Positions 35,201-48,002 of a stretch of DNA of 64,000 nt are shown here, in pieces; the first letter of the stretch is position 1; each line of letters starts with the position of its first letter. This DNA comes from Antitrichia curtipendula (taxonomy: Eukaryota; Streptophyta; Bryopsida; Hypnales; Leucodontaceae), in NCBI GenBank assembly GCA_951230915.1, contig OX579634.1, positions 18,130,725 to 18,194,724 on the forward strand, written 5' to 3'. The translations under genes and the position numbers were made by a program. Under the pieces are notes generated by a model that saw only the letters and a program-made list of their open reading frames with translations, was not told where the DNA came from and did no database searches.

Positions 35201-36979
35201 CTCGGGAGAGGCTGCGCAGGACACGGTCTACTGAGAGTCTTGACTTGGTGGAGAGCCGGCACAGCCATGGCTCCAAGCAGAAAGTTGCAAAGCTTATTGA
35301 CGGGTACTTGGCTGAAATTGCGAGGGATCCCAACCTTCCTGTTGTGAAATTTATGCATCTGGCAGAGTCCATTCCTGATTTTGCTCGCCCTTTTCACGAT
35401 GGGTTGTATCGCGCTGTTGACATGTATCTCAAGGTCAGTCTACTGGACTGGTAAACTCTTTTTTTCTTTCCTTTTTGATCTTTCTAGAGTTTAGCCAAAT
35501 TCAAAGTAGCAAGTCTGGTTTGAAGCTAATAGTTGATTGATAGCTCAAAAATGTAGGATACATTGATACATTGTGTTCCTGGATGATTTATTTTATTCAT
35601 TTGAATTCTTATAGATATGGAAGCTGCCACTTTTGCCCATTTGAGCTTTCGGGTTAATGAAATTTTACATCACGTGGTGAGATTCGTGAGCTGAAATTCT
35701 GTGGAAATCGTTGTTCACTTTGGTATTTTTCTTTTGCAACGTAGCTCACGACTTGGGTGATTCGACAGGAACATCCAGGGCTAGGCAAGAGCGACAAAAA
35801 AAAGATCTGCAGATTGATGGACTGCAAAAAGTTGTCGGTGGATGCGTGTATGCATGCTGCACAAAATGAGCGTTTACCTCTCCGCACGGTTGTGCAGGTT
35901 GGTGCACGAACCCTTTCATTCCATCCTTTCCGTTAGAGGATACTACTTGAAACGCCATATGTACTTTATGTTATACTTTCGAGTAAGGTAGCGGCACCTC
36001 GAATCGTCCATACAAGCGTTTCAGTGTCTTATGTGTGGCCACATCGGGAAATTTTTGTTCAAGCTGTTTAGCGAAATGTAGTGAAATATTTTGCAACTAG
36101 AATCTGGATTTTCTGCCCCTTGGAGAATGTTATAAATTTTAAAAAGCAATCCATTGTAGGCTTACAATGGGTCATAGACTCAGTAGGAAACAACATATTT
36201 GGACCCTTGAAGCAACAGAGAGTGATACACACCTAAATAGCGGTATCCCTGAATAGCCACTTTGATAATCTATAGTCTTCTCAAGTTAGGAGACTGCTGG
36301 TTTTCGCTTGCAGATTTGGTTGCTAATAGGAAAAAAATAGAAGTTCGGTTTAGTTACCCGGCGGTTCAAGGTGCCACTACCTTATATGCTACTCATTTCC
36401 AATGATAGCTTCTGAAGCATTTAGAAAATTTTGGGTGTACTGAAGGCCGTCAAAGAATGTGGTACATTTAGTTGACTGGGACTCTATTGCATGCAAGTTG
36501 ACTTCCGAATTCTGTTTATTCTGTCGTTTCTGCAGGTGCTATTTTTTGAGCAAGTGCGGTCAGCATCGAGTGGTGGCTACGGTGTGAGCACCATGCCTAG
36601 CAATATTCGTGCGCTCATGGGCCACGAATCGAGCGACGACAGAAGCTGTTCGGATATGCACACGGAGAATGTCCCCTCCGTCTCCGCTTCGGCCGACGGC
36701 GGCTATGTTCTGCACCAAGACTTTTCCTACTTGAAGGACGAATTGGTTAGTCTCAAAACTCGGATTGCTGAAGCCGAGAATCGCACCTCTTTCGCTCATG
36801 ACTCTTTGAAACCCGCCCACCGTAAAAGCATCTTTGCCAAGCCCAAGAAGTTTTTGCAAAAGCTGTTCAACAAGAAGGTGTCCAACTCCGCCTCGTCCAA
36901 GGATATGGACTCTGAAACGCAGTCTGCGCGAGAGTCGACGGCTGCAATGCTCCGGCGACGCCATTCCATGATGACTTGA
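32205..36979 (+). CDS. NPH3/BTB-POZ family protein (NPY/ENP-like), six exons
   Basis: NPH3-family proteins act at the plasma membrane with AGC kinases or phototropins in phototropism and auxin-driven organ formation; many serve as CUL3 substrate adaptors. Proposed exons: 32205-32263, 32872-32941, 33204-33545, 34489-35433, 35769-35897 and 36536-36979. All introns are GT-AG and the frame is open throughout (662 codons, normal for the family). The N-terminus [13 protein letters not shown] matches NPY/ENP-type proteins. The BTB domain spans about residues 28-130 ([20 protein letters not shown]). The NPH3 domain starts near residue 221 ([19 protein letters not shown]) and includes [46 protein letters not shown] and VLFFEQVR (residue 516). 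A short coiled coil ([16 protein letters not shown]) follows near 578. The end RRRHSMMT puts a Ser four residues from the stop. The start is the first Met of the conserved motif. Which family branch it belongs to needs a tree. Confidence 0.92.
33546..34488 (+). other. Third intron of the NPH3/BTB gene (943 bp)
   Basis: Donor GTAAGT at 33546 and acceptor CTGCGACAG ending at 34488. An open frame runs back upstream of the acceptor to 34381, but the family's exon starts with the [13 protein letters not shown] block right at 34489, so the longer frame is intron read-through. No nested gene or element was recognised in it. Confidence 0.75.
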
Positions 36980-38500
36980 GCAATGCTGCTACCAAATGTT
37001 GGCAGTTTTTCTTCTTATCAACTGCTCTGGAACTTCAGTGGCCACCTGGCGACTGCCTGGAGCTTGGCATTGCAATGGCAAGCTACAAAGGAGATCGATC
37101 AGCAAGTATCCATCCCGTAAATATGCTTTGAAGATTTCTTCTACTTTCCACCCTGCAGAACACAAAACGGAGCTGAGGATCTGTTCTACCATGGTCTTCG
37201 TACTCTTGAATACAACAGGCAATGGATGCTGGAATAGCTTCATGGGACGAAAGAGATGAGACCATTTTACCTGTCAAGCAGTCAATCCTTCAACATGGAC
37301 ATGGGGTTTGTTTGCTGCTCAAGGCAAACCCTGTCATCTGCTAATGCAAACCATCTCAAGCGTGTCCTCAAGAGACTTGGTGCAGCAAATTGCTTTCCAG
37401 CAATGAAATGAACAATTGAGAGATGAAGGTGATGAACTTTGAGTGCTCTAATTGATGTGTTGATCAACCTTTATATGTCTCCTGCTGCTGCAGGTGTTGT
37501 ACTATCTGTACTATACCATTTCAAATCTTGTGTGGGGCAATTTACCCACCCCAAAATCAATGGGCATAGCTCTAGACAGGCCCAAAGTTTCTTGCATGCA
37601 TGTTGTACGAAATGGAACACATACATGACTTGTCTGCAATAAAATGGTGACAATTGTGGCAATATTACTGTTTGGGAGGGCCTCTAGGTTGATCACGAGA
37701 AGCCAGGATCATGTGATCATGGCTAATCCAGTGTACTCTAACTGTTTTTGCAGTGATGGCGTTTTAAATTATGATTTTTGAATGCAGTGCCAAATCTTGG
37801 GGAGTTGGGATTACAGTATGTTGGCAGCTGCACAGCTGCAGTGCTGCAGAAGGGCACTCTTTCTGCCAGACCCTGGTGATTGTTCTTCTTCTGCAGGACA
37901 GGACACACATTTGGTACTTTAGCTTGCTTTGGAAATTGATGGTTGATTTCTGCCACTGTTTGATACGTCCCATGTGATTTGCGGCCTTCCGTCATGTGAT
38001 CACACATGCTTGTGTGCCTGCAGTCTTGTTGCCACACTTGGATTGCTGCAAATTATGGCTTCCAAATTTTGTTGTACATCTTCTGATCATCACATTCCAC
38101 ATGCACCAAAAAGGAAGAGATGTTTGTCATCCTTGTGGCAGGTGCATAACCCAGCGAAAAAGACAAAATAAAAAAAGGGCATGCTATGCAGTTGTATGAT
38201 TGTGCTGCTGGGTCCAGCTACATATGTAGGTATTGTCACAAACATGAAAGACAAACAATGAATGTATGCTAGGAAACTGGAAAGAAGAAGAAGCTGTACG
38301 TACTTCTTTGGCACAATAGGTAATTCCAATCAAAACTCGCTGGTTTTTCAACACAGCTATACAGTGAGTAGGTCACCAATAGTGTGCACTATTGAAATCT
38401 TTCTCTTTTGGCATAGTTGGCAGGCAATGGCTTCAGAAATCTAGACTAACTGAGTTTGACAATCATTCCAAGTTCGACAATCACAGGTGTGGGAATCAAA
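36980..38500 (+). other. 3' flank / likely 3' UTR of the NPH3/BTB gene
   Basis: Repeat-free DNA with short frames on both strands, none recognised. The first about 660 bases probably belong to the 3' UTR. Confidence 0.45.
37638..37643 (+). terminator. Candidate poly(A) signal of the NPH3/BTB gene
   Basis: AATAAA about 660 bases past the stop codon, in GC-richer DNA without repeats. Plant poly(A) signals are loose, so earlier sites are possible. Confidence 0.4.
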
Positions 38501-39700
38501 TCGGCCCGCAGTGACTCTAAAAACTCACTCCTTCAAGAGCCATCCATCCACACATGATTGAACTCAAGCTTCCAAAGTTGCATTGAGGAATTTTGTTTTG
38601 AGCATTCCTTCCCGCATTTGTTATTGAGCAGCAACGCCTTTTGTTGTCCCCATTCACTGCAGAATATATATTGGGATGGACATGGTTGCATAGATCAAAT
38701 CTGTCAAATATATCGTCATAAAACAAACGGAGTCCTTGTAATCCTGTTTAGAGTATGCACTAGATTAGGGGAAGAGAGTCATTAGGTCTAAGTGAGTTAT
38801 CAAACATAATTCTCTTCTCCAAATTAGATCAAATCCATCAAATTTTGGGGGTTGAATTGATGGGGTTGTGGCTAAACCACAATCCTTTCCAATTACATTG
38901 TTCCAATTTGGCAATGAAAGTGAGTTGAGAGATTTTAGAAAGTTGAAGTTGGATCTCACCAATAGGAGATTCACTAAGTTATGAATACCCATTATCAATA
39001 GTCTAAATATAGAAATCTAACAATAGATTATAAATGATCAAGAGAGACACAATAAATCACTTCTAGAGGAAGTCATTAGGTGGAGCCATTGAACAAGTGT
39101 CATTCTAAAAATCCACCATGATTTGGGTATTCATTGTATTCTTTTGAAAGTGGCTCTACTACCAATTATTGATACTCTATTAGAATGAACTTTGAAAGTA
39201 AATATCTTTTTTCCTTTGGGGGACGAATCAAATGTGCCTCCTTTTTTTACTTTCAAGGACGATACACATTATTCTCTAATTTAAATTTCAAATAATTTTT
39301 GTATACATGTGTAATAAGTGGCAATAATGGATATTCATACCTTAACAACAATATTGGAATCATTTGCAGTGTAGATATGAAATAGGTATTCCATTTGAAA
39401 CCAAGGTATTACACTTGATATGCACCATGAATTGGAAGTATTATTGCACCAAACTCGTTATTGACTAAAAACCATCACATTTAGATGCATTCTTCTTCAG
39501 AATGAAGATATCAATTCTAAAGATGCACACCAGTTGAACTTCAAAGCCTAGTGTCAAGATTTTTGGTACATCTATGCTAGTCATTTTGAAAATTCACAAT
39601 TTATTCATATGGTGTTCAAATAATGAATGCTTAATTACATTGAAAGCCTCTTTCACTTGCCAATTAGGCCCATTGGAAATAAATTAGGTCATTTTATTAA
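38501..39700. other. Intergenic DNA, no recognised gene
   Basis: AT-rich with short frames only. Nothing is recognised. Confidence 0.4.
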
Positions 39701-39710
39701 TTGCAATTAG

Positions 39711-39990
39711 TAGCGATTATACCGGCACATACCTTACTCCAGATGGGATTCCTGGCTTCTCCAAAAATGCCATTTGAGTTGATGTTGATGAGTTGGCGAC
39801 CCTCGGTCATGCCGATAGCCCAAGGGCCGTTCCTACTTAAATTCTGTCATTTCCAGAAGTGGAACCTGTCAACTGTTTCCTTGATGGGCCAGCCACTCAA
39901 TTCAAGGTGGGTGGGTGAAAATGACCGCGATTGGAACTCCGAGAGGCCGGCTTGGCCACACCTCTCTCGTGGTGAACCCACTTGTGATAG
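39711..39990 (+). pseudogene. Unidentified coding relic
   Basis: One frame reads SDYTGTYLTPDGIPGFSKNA, stop, VDVDELATLGHADSPRAVPT, stop, ILSFPEVEPVNCFLDGPATQ. After a shift by one base near 39915 it reads MTAIGTPRGRLGHTSLVVNP and VIGG. It looks like true coding sequence with two stops and a frameshift. I do not recognise the family. It ends about 100 bases before a TTAA element (40114) and may be a transposon gene fragment or a captured host exon. Confidence 0.3.
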
Positions 39991-40113
39991 GAGGAAAAAC
40001 ACGTAATGTACAAATATATGGAAGTTTAATTTTGGTCATTTTTGCATGGTGCTCACCACTACCCAAGTTGGGTACCGTGTCTGGACACCTAATGTTTATA
40101 TTCTTCCACTTAA

Positions 40114-41036
40114 TTACTAAAGGACCAAACACCATTTTTTGGCAACATAGCAATTTTAGGCAGCTCACTAGGAACGTAATTTTTATTTTATTTTTGTGAA
40201 ATTTTCACATAACATATGCCCAAGGAGTAGCTTGAAGGCCCAACAATTTTCATAGCTTTTGACTACATGGTTAAAAAGTTATTGTACGATATGTAATTTT
40301 CATTAGTCAATGGACAACTCAATTTTTTTTTTTAAATCACTTTTTTGAGAAATAAAAATTTGAAATTGTTTTTTCAGATTTATATAAACATGGAAATCTC
40401 TGAATCATTCTAGTTTTATTAATGAGATGAAAATTATGAAGTGTTGTAGTTTGCGGGCAGTTATAGATTCTTTACTCTAAAATAAACTTTGAAGTCTTTT
40501 ATTTTACTCAATTTTCAATTGAATTGAAAAAAAATTAAAACATTGGCTGTAGATTGTTTATTACAACATTACAACCATTGGGATTTTCATTTTTCAATTC
40601 CGTAACTAAACTCTTGACAATTTAGTATTTTGAATCATTCTCTACTTGTTTCTATTTACTATTTTTTTCCTATATGTTGTACAATTCCAAATGATCTGAA
40701 GTTTTTGAAGCATGTAGTCAACTTGCTTTGAAGAATGAATATAAAGAGTAACCACAATTTTGGACATTTTTCATACAAATGTGACCTTGTGCGGTGCAGC
40801 TGCCCGTTTTTTTGCAGGAACAAAAAAAAGATTTTTGTCAATTCAAATGCTAATATCTTGCAATCCACAAGGTGAAAATTTCTGAAATTTTTTCCACGTC
40901 TTCTCAAACTAGTGTACTACAATATCTTACGGTTACATGTGTCCAAAAATGTTTTTTTTCAAAAATTTGGTACGTGTACTAGAATTGATAGTTTTGGAGC
41001 ATTTTTGGTGAAAATATAGTCTCTGAGCTTTAGGGG
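40114..41036. mobile_element. TTAA-flanked element, family A copy 2
   Basis: TTAA flanks both ends (40110-40113 and 41037-41040); the left end is TTACTAAAGGACC and the right end GCTTTAGGGG. It is an inverted copy of 13728-14673: CAATATCTTACGGTTACATG near 40920 pairs with CATGTAACCGTAGGATCTTG near 13830, and ACTCTAAAATAAACTTTGAA occurs in both. 923 bp, non-coding. Confidence 0.8.
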
Positions 41037-41040
41037 TTAA

Positions 41041-42071
41041 ACAAAAATTTGGGTTTTTTAGCTATCAGACAAATATCATTCAAATTTAAACCTTAAGTTA
41101 CTTGTGGAGTTGTCTCCATCATATGGATCATCTTTTGATACTTTCATTGGAGCGTGCAAATCTACGTAGCTGGTTTGATGGGATTGGATAAATATCTCAT
41201 CAATTATAGTATATGATATGTTAGAAGATTGCATCTTTCATCATAAATGATTGTATCAATTGTATTCATGAGTACAATGAGTGATATATCACGGTGACTT
41301 GTCATAGTAATTAAGTAAAACAAAAATTATTGCACCATAAGGGATTACAATTAAAAATATTTGCCCCAAGTTATAGTTTTTTCAAACCTATGTTTATGTC
41401 ATAACATATATAAGTGTAGGAAAACTAGCAGAATACAAGGCATTCAATCAATTTAGAACATCTTAAATTACTATTGAATTGTATTGAAATTGATGAGAAT
41501 GATCAAGATAAGTATATCCAAAATAAACAATGAAACTATTTGAAACTCACAGTATGTACTATTGATGTATGTACATTCAATGTCCCTAGATGTAATATTT
41601 TTTATAGATAGTGCGCCTACAATGTCAAAACTACTAGTAACATAGTTGGTTGTTTAAAATTGGAAGATCCTAGAGACAATGACTATATATTATCCGATGG
41701 TCAAACTTTGAAAAATCTTCATCTAAAGACTTAAAGCAAAAGGACTCCAATATCTTTCTGACACCAACGTGACATCAACATGAAGTGAATATCCATTGGT
41801 GTGTCTATCTAGAGAGAGAGAATGAGAGATTAGGCAATGATGCATAACAGTTGAATGTTCAAAAGTTGCGAAGCTGAATGAAAATGAAACATGTGTTGAA
41901 AACAATAATTTTAGGTAGTTGGGATTCATCATTTTTGAAAAAAAGGTGCAATTTCCTATATCTAGTAAAATTACGTTGTGCTTATAGGGGTAGTAGCATT
42001 TAAAGATTTTTTCAAGTAGGATAATGATTAAAAAGTGGATTAAATAAAAAATCATATAAAATTGAGCATAA

Positions 42072-42111
<40 letters not shown>

Positions 42112-45100
42112 TATTTGGATAGAAATGCTTGGCAAAAATTTGCTCTCTCTAATAGGTTTGAGCCTGTCAAACTCCATTCCTCCCATATTGTGTTAGTGGT
42201 GTGAAGACTTGTGGCACTTATTATTCCAGAAGAAAAACAACCATACAATCACCCACCCATTACCAAAATCTTAGCAACCCATTAGCATCATGACGATGCA
42301 CTTGGGGAGGGGACACGTTAAAGTTTGGTTTAGCATGGGTCTACCCATGTTTTACCAATTTAATTCCAATAAACTTTGAAAAATAATAGAAATTTTGTTT
42401 TTTGTCGGAATGTCTTCATTCTACTTGCAAATGTCCTCTCTCAAACTTTTCAATCTCTGAAAAATACATGACTTCGCAAATAACTTCTCCAAAGTATCTA
42501 GATAGAAAATTTGAATGGTAATTAATAGACTGAACTATGGCTTTCTTTTCTTGCCATAGTTTTGAAGACCTCAATGTGTAGTCTTGATTCCGGCCCGTTT
42601 TTCTAAAACCAACTTTCAAGGAGTTTTGCCGTTTTCCTTCTTCTAGAAGACCTCCCTAAATTAATTTTGTACATTACCTCTAATTAAGGTAACCCTTCAA
42701 GGACCTAGGGTGCCCAAAACCATGTTGTAGAAGCCACCTGGTAGCCTTGTGGTCCTTTAGGGATCAACAAGAGTCTTACGATACTCTCTATCCTCTATCC
42801 TATGCCCACGGGACATGACTTCTTGTGTCGTATTGTCACAACCTACGTAAGAGCAGACCGGAGACCAGGCTTGCCAACTATTCTCCATTGGTGGGGATTA
42901 AAAGCGAGCCACTAACTTAGAGCCGAGTGCCATGACAACAGAATGCACGGAATGAAGGGAGACAACTAATCGGCGAAGGACGCAGTCAACCTTGCCTTGC
43001 CATGCAGATGAACTTTTGTTAAGATCAAACGTGGACTCCTGTGGACGAGAAAATGCCAACCAAAGCGTCAAATGCGGGTGGGTCCTGTCGGCTTGATATG
43101 TCTTGGAATTAGAGATAAGCCTCTGTGGAAAGGCCCTCTGATCAGGATATTTAAGAGGCAAACAGAAAGGGGGGGGAGGGGGAATGACCAGCACCTCAAT
43201 AGGGGCTTCCTCAAATGAAAAAAAAGAAGTACACAAGGACAATGAGAAAAGCATCGACAACCGAACGGAGCATCATCCATGCCGGCAATGAGAAAAAACA
43301 ACGCACCAAATGTATTACTTATCTTGAGATTGGTGTAAAATTAGAACTACTTGGGATTACTATCATTGGAAGTCCCGCTTCAAAAATCACATATAGTGTA
43401 CGAAAGGAAAAATGATACGGAAAAATCAATGGCTAAGGTAGTACAATGGCTCCCCAAAGTAGGTGGTCACGTCTTGATATGACCTTGAAATTTGACCTTG
43501 AAATTCATAGAGCGAAAAATATAAAAAGTCAAAATTTTGAGGTCAAATTTCAATCAATGAGATTTCAATCAATAAAAATACAAAATTCATGAAACTTGTA
43601 ACATGTGATTCTAGTCAAGATGTACATTCTTCATGTAAAAAGAAATGAGACATCATGGCTTTTCACAAAAAAATTATTTTTACATAGAAAATTCATTCAA
43701 ATAATAATAGGTCTAAATATAGTCTATTCTAAGTGAAATTATACAAGGTAGAATCCCCTTTGTACATCAATGTATCTAAATTTCACTTCATAATTCCAAA
43801 TTTTCAAAGAATGAGAGCTATTTATATGGTGGCCAACTACTTGGGGGAGTCATCATATGCTCTAAAAGCGACCATTTAAGGGTGGGTCCATAATTATTAT
43901 AGGTTTCTGTAGACAAAAAATATTTTTAGATCATTTTTCAAAGAAAGAAAGATAGATGTAGAATTTAATACAAGTGGCTTTGTATTTTTCCAAGAATTTT
44001 GAATTACTTATAAATTTTCAAAGATTGGGGGCATAGGCACCTATTTGTGATCATAAGTCTCCCAAAATCCATCCACTTGCAACTTGTAAAGAGGCGTGAG
44101 GAAATCAAAGACAATAATTGGCTCTTGCAATAAAAAAAAAATAATTTCTCCTCGATGCATTCAGTAGCTAAAGTGATCTATTTGAGGATCACCTCGTTTC
44201 CATTCTCCAACCAATAATAGGAACAATTTGAATGAGGGTCGATTTTAGAGCAGACTACCTTAGTTCAAAGTTATATGGTGAAATTGGGACTAAAGAACCT
44301 AGTAGCAATTGAAATTAAAACATTGCCAAAAAATGGTGAAAAAAACTACAAAATTTCTATATAGAGTAAAAAATAGATAAACTAATCGGACTAGATACTT
44401 AAAAAAAGGATTCAATATGGGAATTAAAGAAAAAATAGCTTAGAAATTACACTCATAAATTTTCCCGAACATTGAAATATGGATTGGGATTTTGGACAAC
44501 CAAGATGGAGCCTAGTACAAATAAGCACAAAATCAAAAAGTATAATGCGCCGTAGCAAAGTATGGTCAAGAAAGAAGAACCATGGGAATGGCACAACAAA
44601 TTGGAAGATTTGTCATGCCATTTCTATGGCTTTACAATTGTGTGATTACGGTCTATCATTTGAAGGTTAAAAGCTTACAACTTTTGAATATACCCCTCAA
44701 TAATTTGAGGGGTGTTTTGGAGGATTTAATTAGTTTTAGGCATGCAACTGTGATGTCAATTTCAATTGAGACCTATGATTGGAATTTTGCACATAGATGT
44801 ATACGGGTAGTTGCAAGAAACACTTAACGGTTCTTGGCCAAAAACAAGTTTTCAAGGCATAGGATTGACAGTACTATTGATACTACAAGTACTGCGCCAA
44901 CATGCTACAACAACAATCTCCACCGTCGGTTTCGAATTTCAGTTAGGTGGCGATTTCGACAGGTGGCGGGTACAATAATAAGCGCATTAAAGCGGGCTGG
45001 TGTACGAGAATGAAGTCCCACTGCGGAACACTTATGAGTACTCGGTAGTATTCTGGACTATTGTGGGGTACTGTCAAAGGCATTGTCGTCCAAGAATGCC

Positions 45101-46558
45101 AGAAAATAGCAAAAAAGGGGTATGTGTTCCTTTTTATTTTTAAAAAATGGGAAAAAAATTCAGAAAATTTCTCCCCAAAATAATTGACAACAAAAGCCTC
45201 TCATTGCACCAAAAATTTCCTTATGAAATGTTTTTCCCTCTCTACAACTTCTATGCAAAGGATGGTCACATTGAGCCCTTGTGAGCAATCCTAGTATTCT
45301 TTTTTTTCACAAAATCTCCTTGTCAATCCTTGTAAGGACCCTAAAACTCTCTCATGTCCAATTTGTGGCTTCCAATCTGCATTTGTGGGTCGAAAATAGG
45401 ACTAAACCCCCCCCCCAAAATGCCCAAGGTAGACATCCAATCGGGGGCAGCTTAAAAATAGTAAAATAATTTTTTTTAAATTCAAAAAATTCAAGAATGT
45501 TTGAAACTTTTGTAACTACCTTCACTCCAAATTTCACGCCAACCGGACAAAGTATGCAAAAGTTTTGAGCTAAAAGGTACCCGTCCAAGGGCAAGGGGAT
45601 AAAGAATAGGACAAGTGTTTCTTGCAACTACCCATACAATGATTGTCTTTAATGCAAAACAAATTTCATAGAATCTAGGTTATTTTGTGGTTACAAAGTT
45701 ATGTCCAATTTTGTCTTTATGATCTCATCATTGACACATTGGCCAACAATAAAACCTTCTTATATTTGAGTGCTTTTTTCTTGAATTTTTTTCTTGGATT
45801 TTCAACTACATCTTAAAGCAAGTCATCAACTTGAATAAGTTACAAGACACTAAGATTTTTCTAGAAAGAAATTCAAAGATTAATCGTGCATGTGCAAAGT
45901 AATTTTAAGAAAAACTTTTTCTCTAATTTTCAAGGTAAATATTTTACTATCAATGAGATTTTATACTTTGAAATTTCTATACAATACACTTCAATAAATT
46001 AGCTATTGTATATAATGTTATAGTTGGATTAAATTAATTAATCAAAATAACTACATAAACTTGAGTTACCAAAGTTGAGATCTAAAATCCATTTTACCTC
46101 ACAATTCTACAACCACTTAGTCAAATTGGGCACAAATTCTTGACTCTAGAAACCTAATAATATGAAACATATTCTCTTAAAAAAAATTTAAAAAAAAATT
46201 AACTTTACAATGGCCAATCTAAAAAATGCAAAAGCCCAATATGGGGTGGCCAATCAATTAGTGATTAAAAGTTGTCACAACATAGGAGATATCCTTTAAA
46301 TTCAATTCAAAGATTTATGTTGTGTTTTTCTTTTGACCTATGATGTGTAAGTACAACTACTAATCAAATTGAGTATACCCTAACATTTTAAACTATTTGA
46401 ATATCTATGGATTCAAACAGTGGAGGTATAAAATAAATAATATAAAGTTTAAAATTAATGGTGAGATATGTCCCATTAGATGAGGTGCAACTCGGGGTGC
46501 AATCTTGCAAATTCAAATGGACATTTGATTTCAAAGTCCTCTGAAGTTACCTCCTAAA
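41041..46558. other. AT-rich intergenic DNA, no recognised gene
   Basis: It contains an (AAT)n tract (42071-42110) and, near 42750, the phrase GGTCCTTTAGGGATCAA, which looks like one worn end of a TTAA element whose partner I could not find. Short frames throughout are unrecognised. The part at 43000-43300 is more balanced in GC, also without a supported gene. Confidence 0.4.
42071..42110. repeat. (AAT)n microsatellite
   Basis: About 13 tandem AAT units. Confidence 0.95.
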
Positions 46559-46562
46559 TTAA

Positions 46563-47456
46563 CCCCTAAAGTCCTAAGGTCATTTCTTCATCAATAAGTA
46601 CTAAGAACTGTCATTTTCAATGCAAATAATATAAATTTAATCTTTTTTTGTTGCACATCCAATCATAGGATCTTGTACTTCAATAGTATATAAATGTTTG
46701 GAAGACATCTCCAAAATTTTGATTGTATCAATCACAAAATACAAGCATTCAAAGTGAAGAAAATGATTTGTTTTGCTCCTAGCTAGACTAGATTATAAAG
46801 CATTGAATCTTCTTAACTTAAAATTTTTGTACTACAAATTGTAATTTTTTTTTATGTTGAAGAATTGAACTGAAAATTTGGAAACGATTTTTTTTAAGTA
46901 CTATGATTTTCAATCTTAAAAAATTATTAAAATGAAGTAGATATGAAATAGAAGGAAAAAATAAATTGTTGATAGCTCAAAGATGGAATTGAATTACACT
47001 AATCCCAATGGTGAGAAAGCAAACTAAAACATGGGCAAAATTATAAACTTTGTTTTTAATTGTTGAAATTGAGTTCAAAAACAAAATCAAAAAACAACTT
47101 TCTCAAGAATTTTCTAAGATTTCTTACAAAAAGAAGAAGCTTCATAACTTTCATATTAGTTATCCAAATGGAATGAATCAAAAGTTTCCACATAGACAAA
47201 AATATAATACATTAAAAATAAAAATAAAATTCAAAATTTTGTATGTTTTTTGGTTGCCCACCCTCACCTATTTTGGCTTATTGTGGCATAAAATTTGCTA
47301 TCGGGCACTAATTGAAATAATAATTATATTCCCAAATGCTAAGTAGTTTTACTACCTTGAAGAAAAGTTTCAAATAATCTTGTCAAAAATTGAGACCATA
47401 GGTATCTGCTTGAACCTTCTATAGTCCCTTGAGGATATTCTTGGGACTTTTAGGAG
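46563..47456. mobile_element. TTAA-flanked element, family F copy 1
   Basis: It starts CCCCTAAAGTCCTAAGG after TTAA (46559-46562) and ends GGGACTTTTAGGAG before TTAA (47457-47460). 894 bp, non-coding. Its inside is shared with the inverse of 50371-50762 (CATTTGGATAACTAATATGA in the reverse of 47155-47175 against CATTTGGATTTGTTATGCAA) and with 54634 onward. Confidence 0.8.
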
Positions 47457-48002
47457 TTAACCGAATCTTTTCTAATTTGTTTGGGACTAAATGAGGAACA
47501 AAAACAAAATACAAAACTCAATGTAACTTCATTTCATCTGAGATTCAAGTTTCTAAGGTTTATTTTGAGTTTAACTTATTTCTATTGTCCTTCCTCGTTT
47601 ACCCTTTGTAACACATCATTCTTCTGATTTAGGAATCCAAATTACCTCAAATACACCTTGAGGTCCTTCACAGATTAAAAAGCTTGAATCTAGGCAATAG
47701 CTGATGCTAAGTACCCATCATCTCCTCCAGAAATTTGGCTCTTTGTTGGAGGTAGACATTCATAACAAGTGGATTTGATTAGATGATTGTTTATCTCCAC
47801 TGATCATAAGAGTGTCCGACAAGAGATGCTACATGCGCACAATTATCGAAAAAGAACCTTCCAAATGGGAATGGCTAATTCACGGGTCCTTCACATGGGC
47901 TCCAGGAATGTAATTTCCTTCCTGATGCAGAGTTTCGGTCGGGTCCGGCATAGTGTGTGGCATGCATTCTTCGCTTGGACTTCAAGTCACACACACCGTT
48001 AA

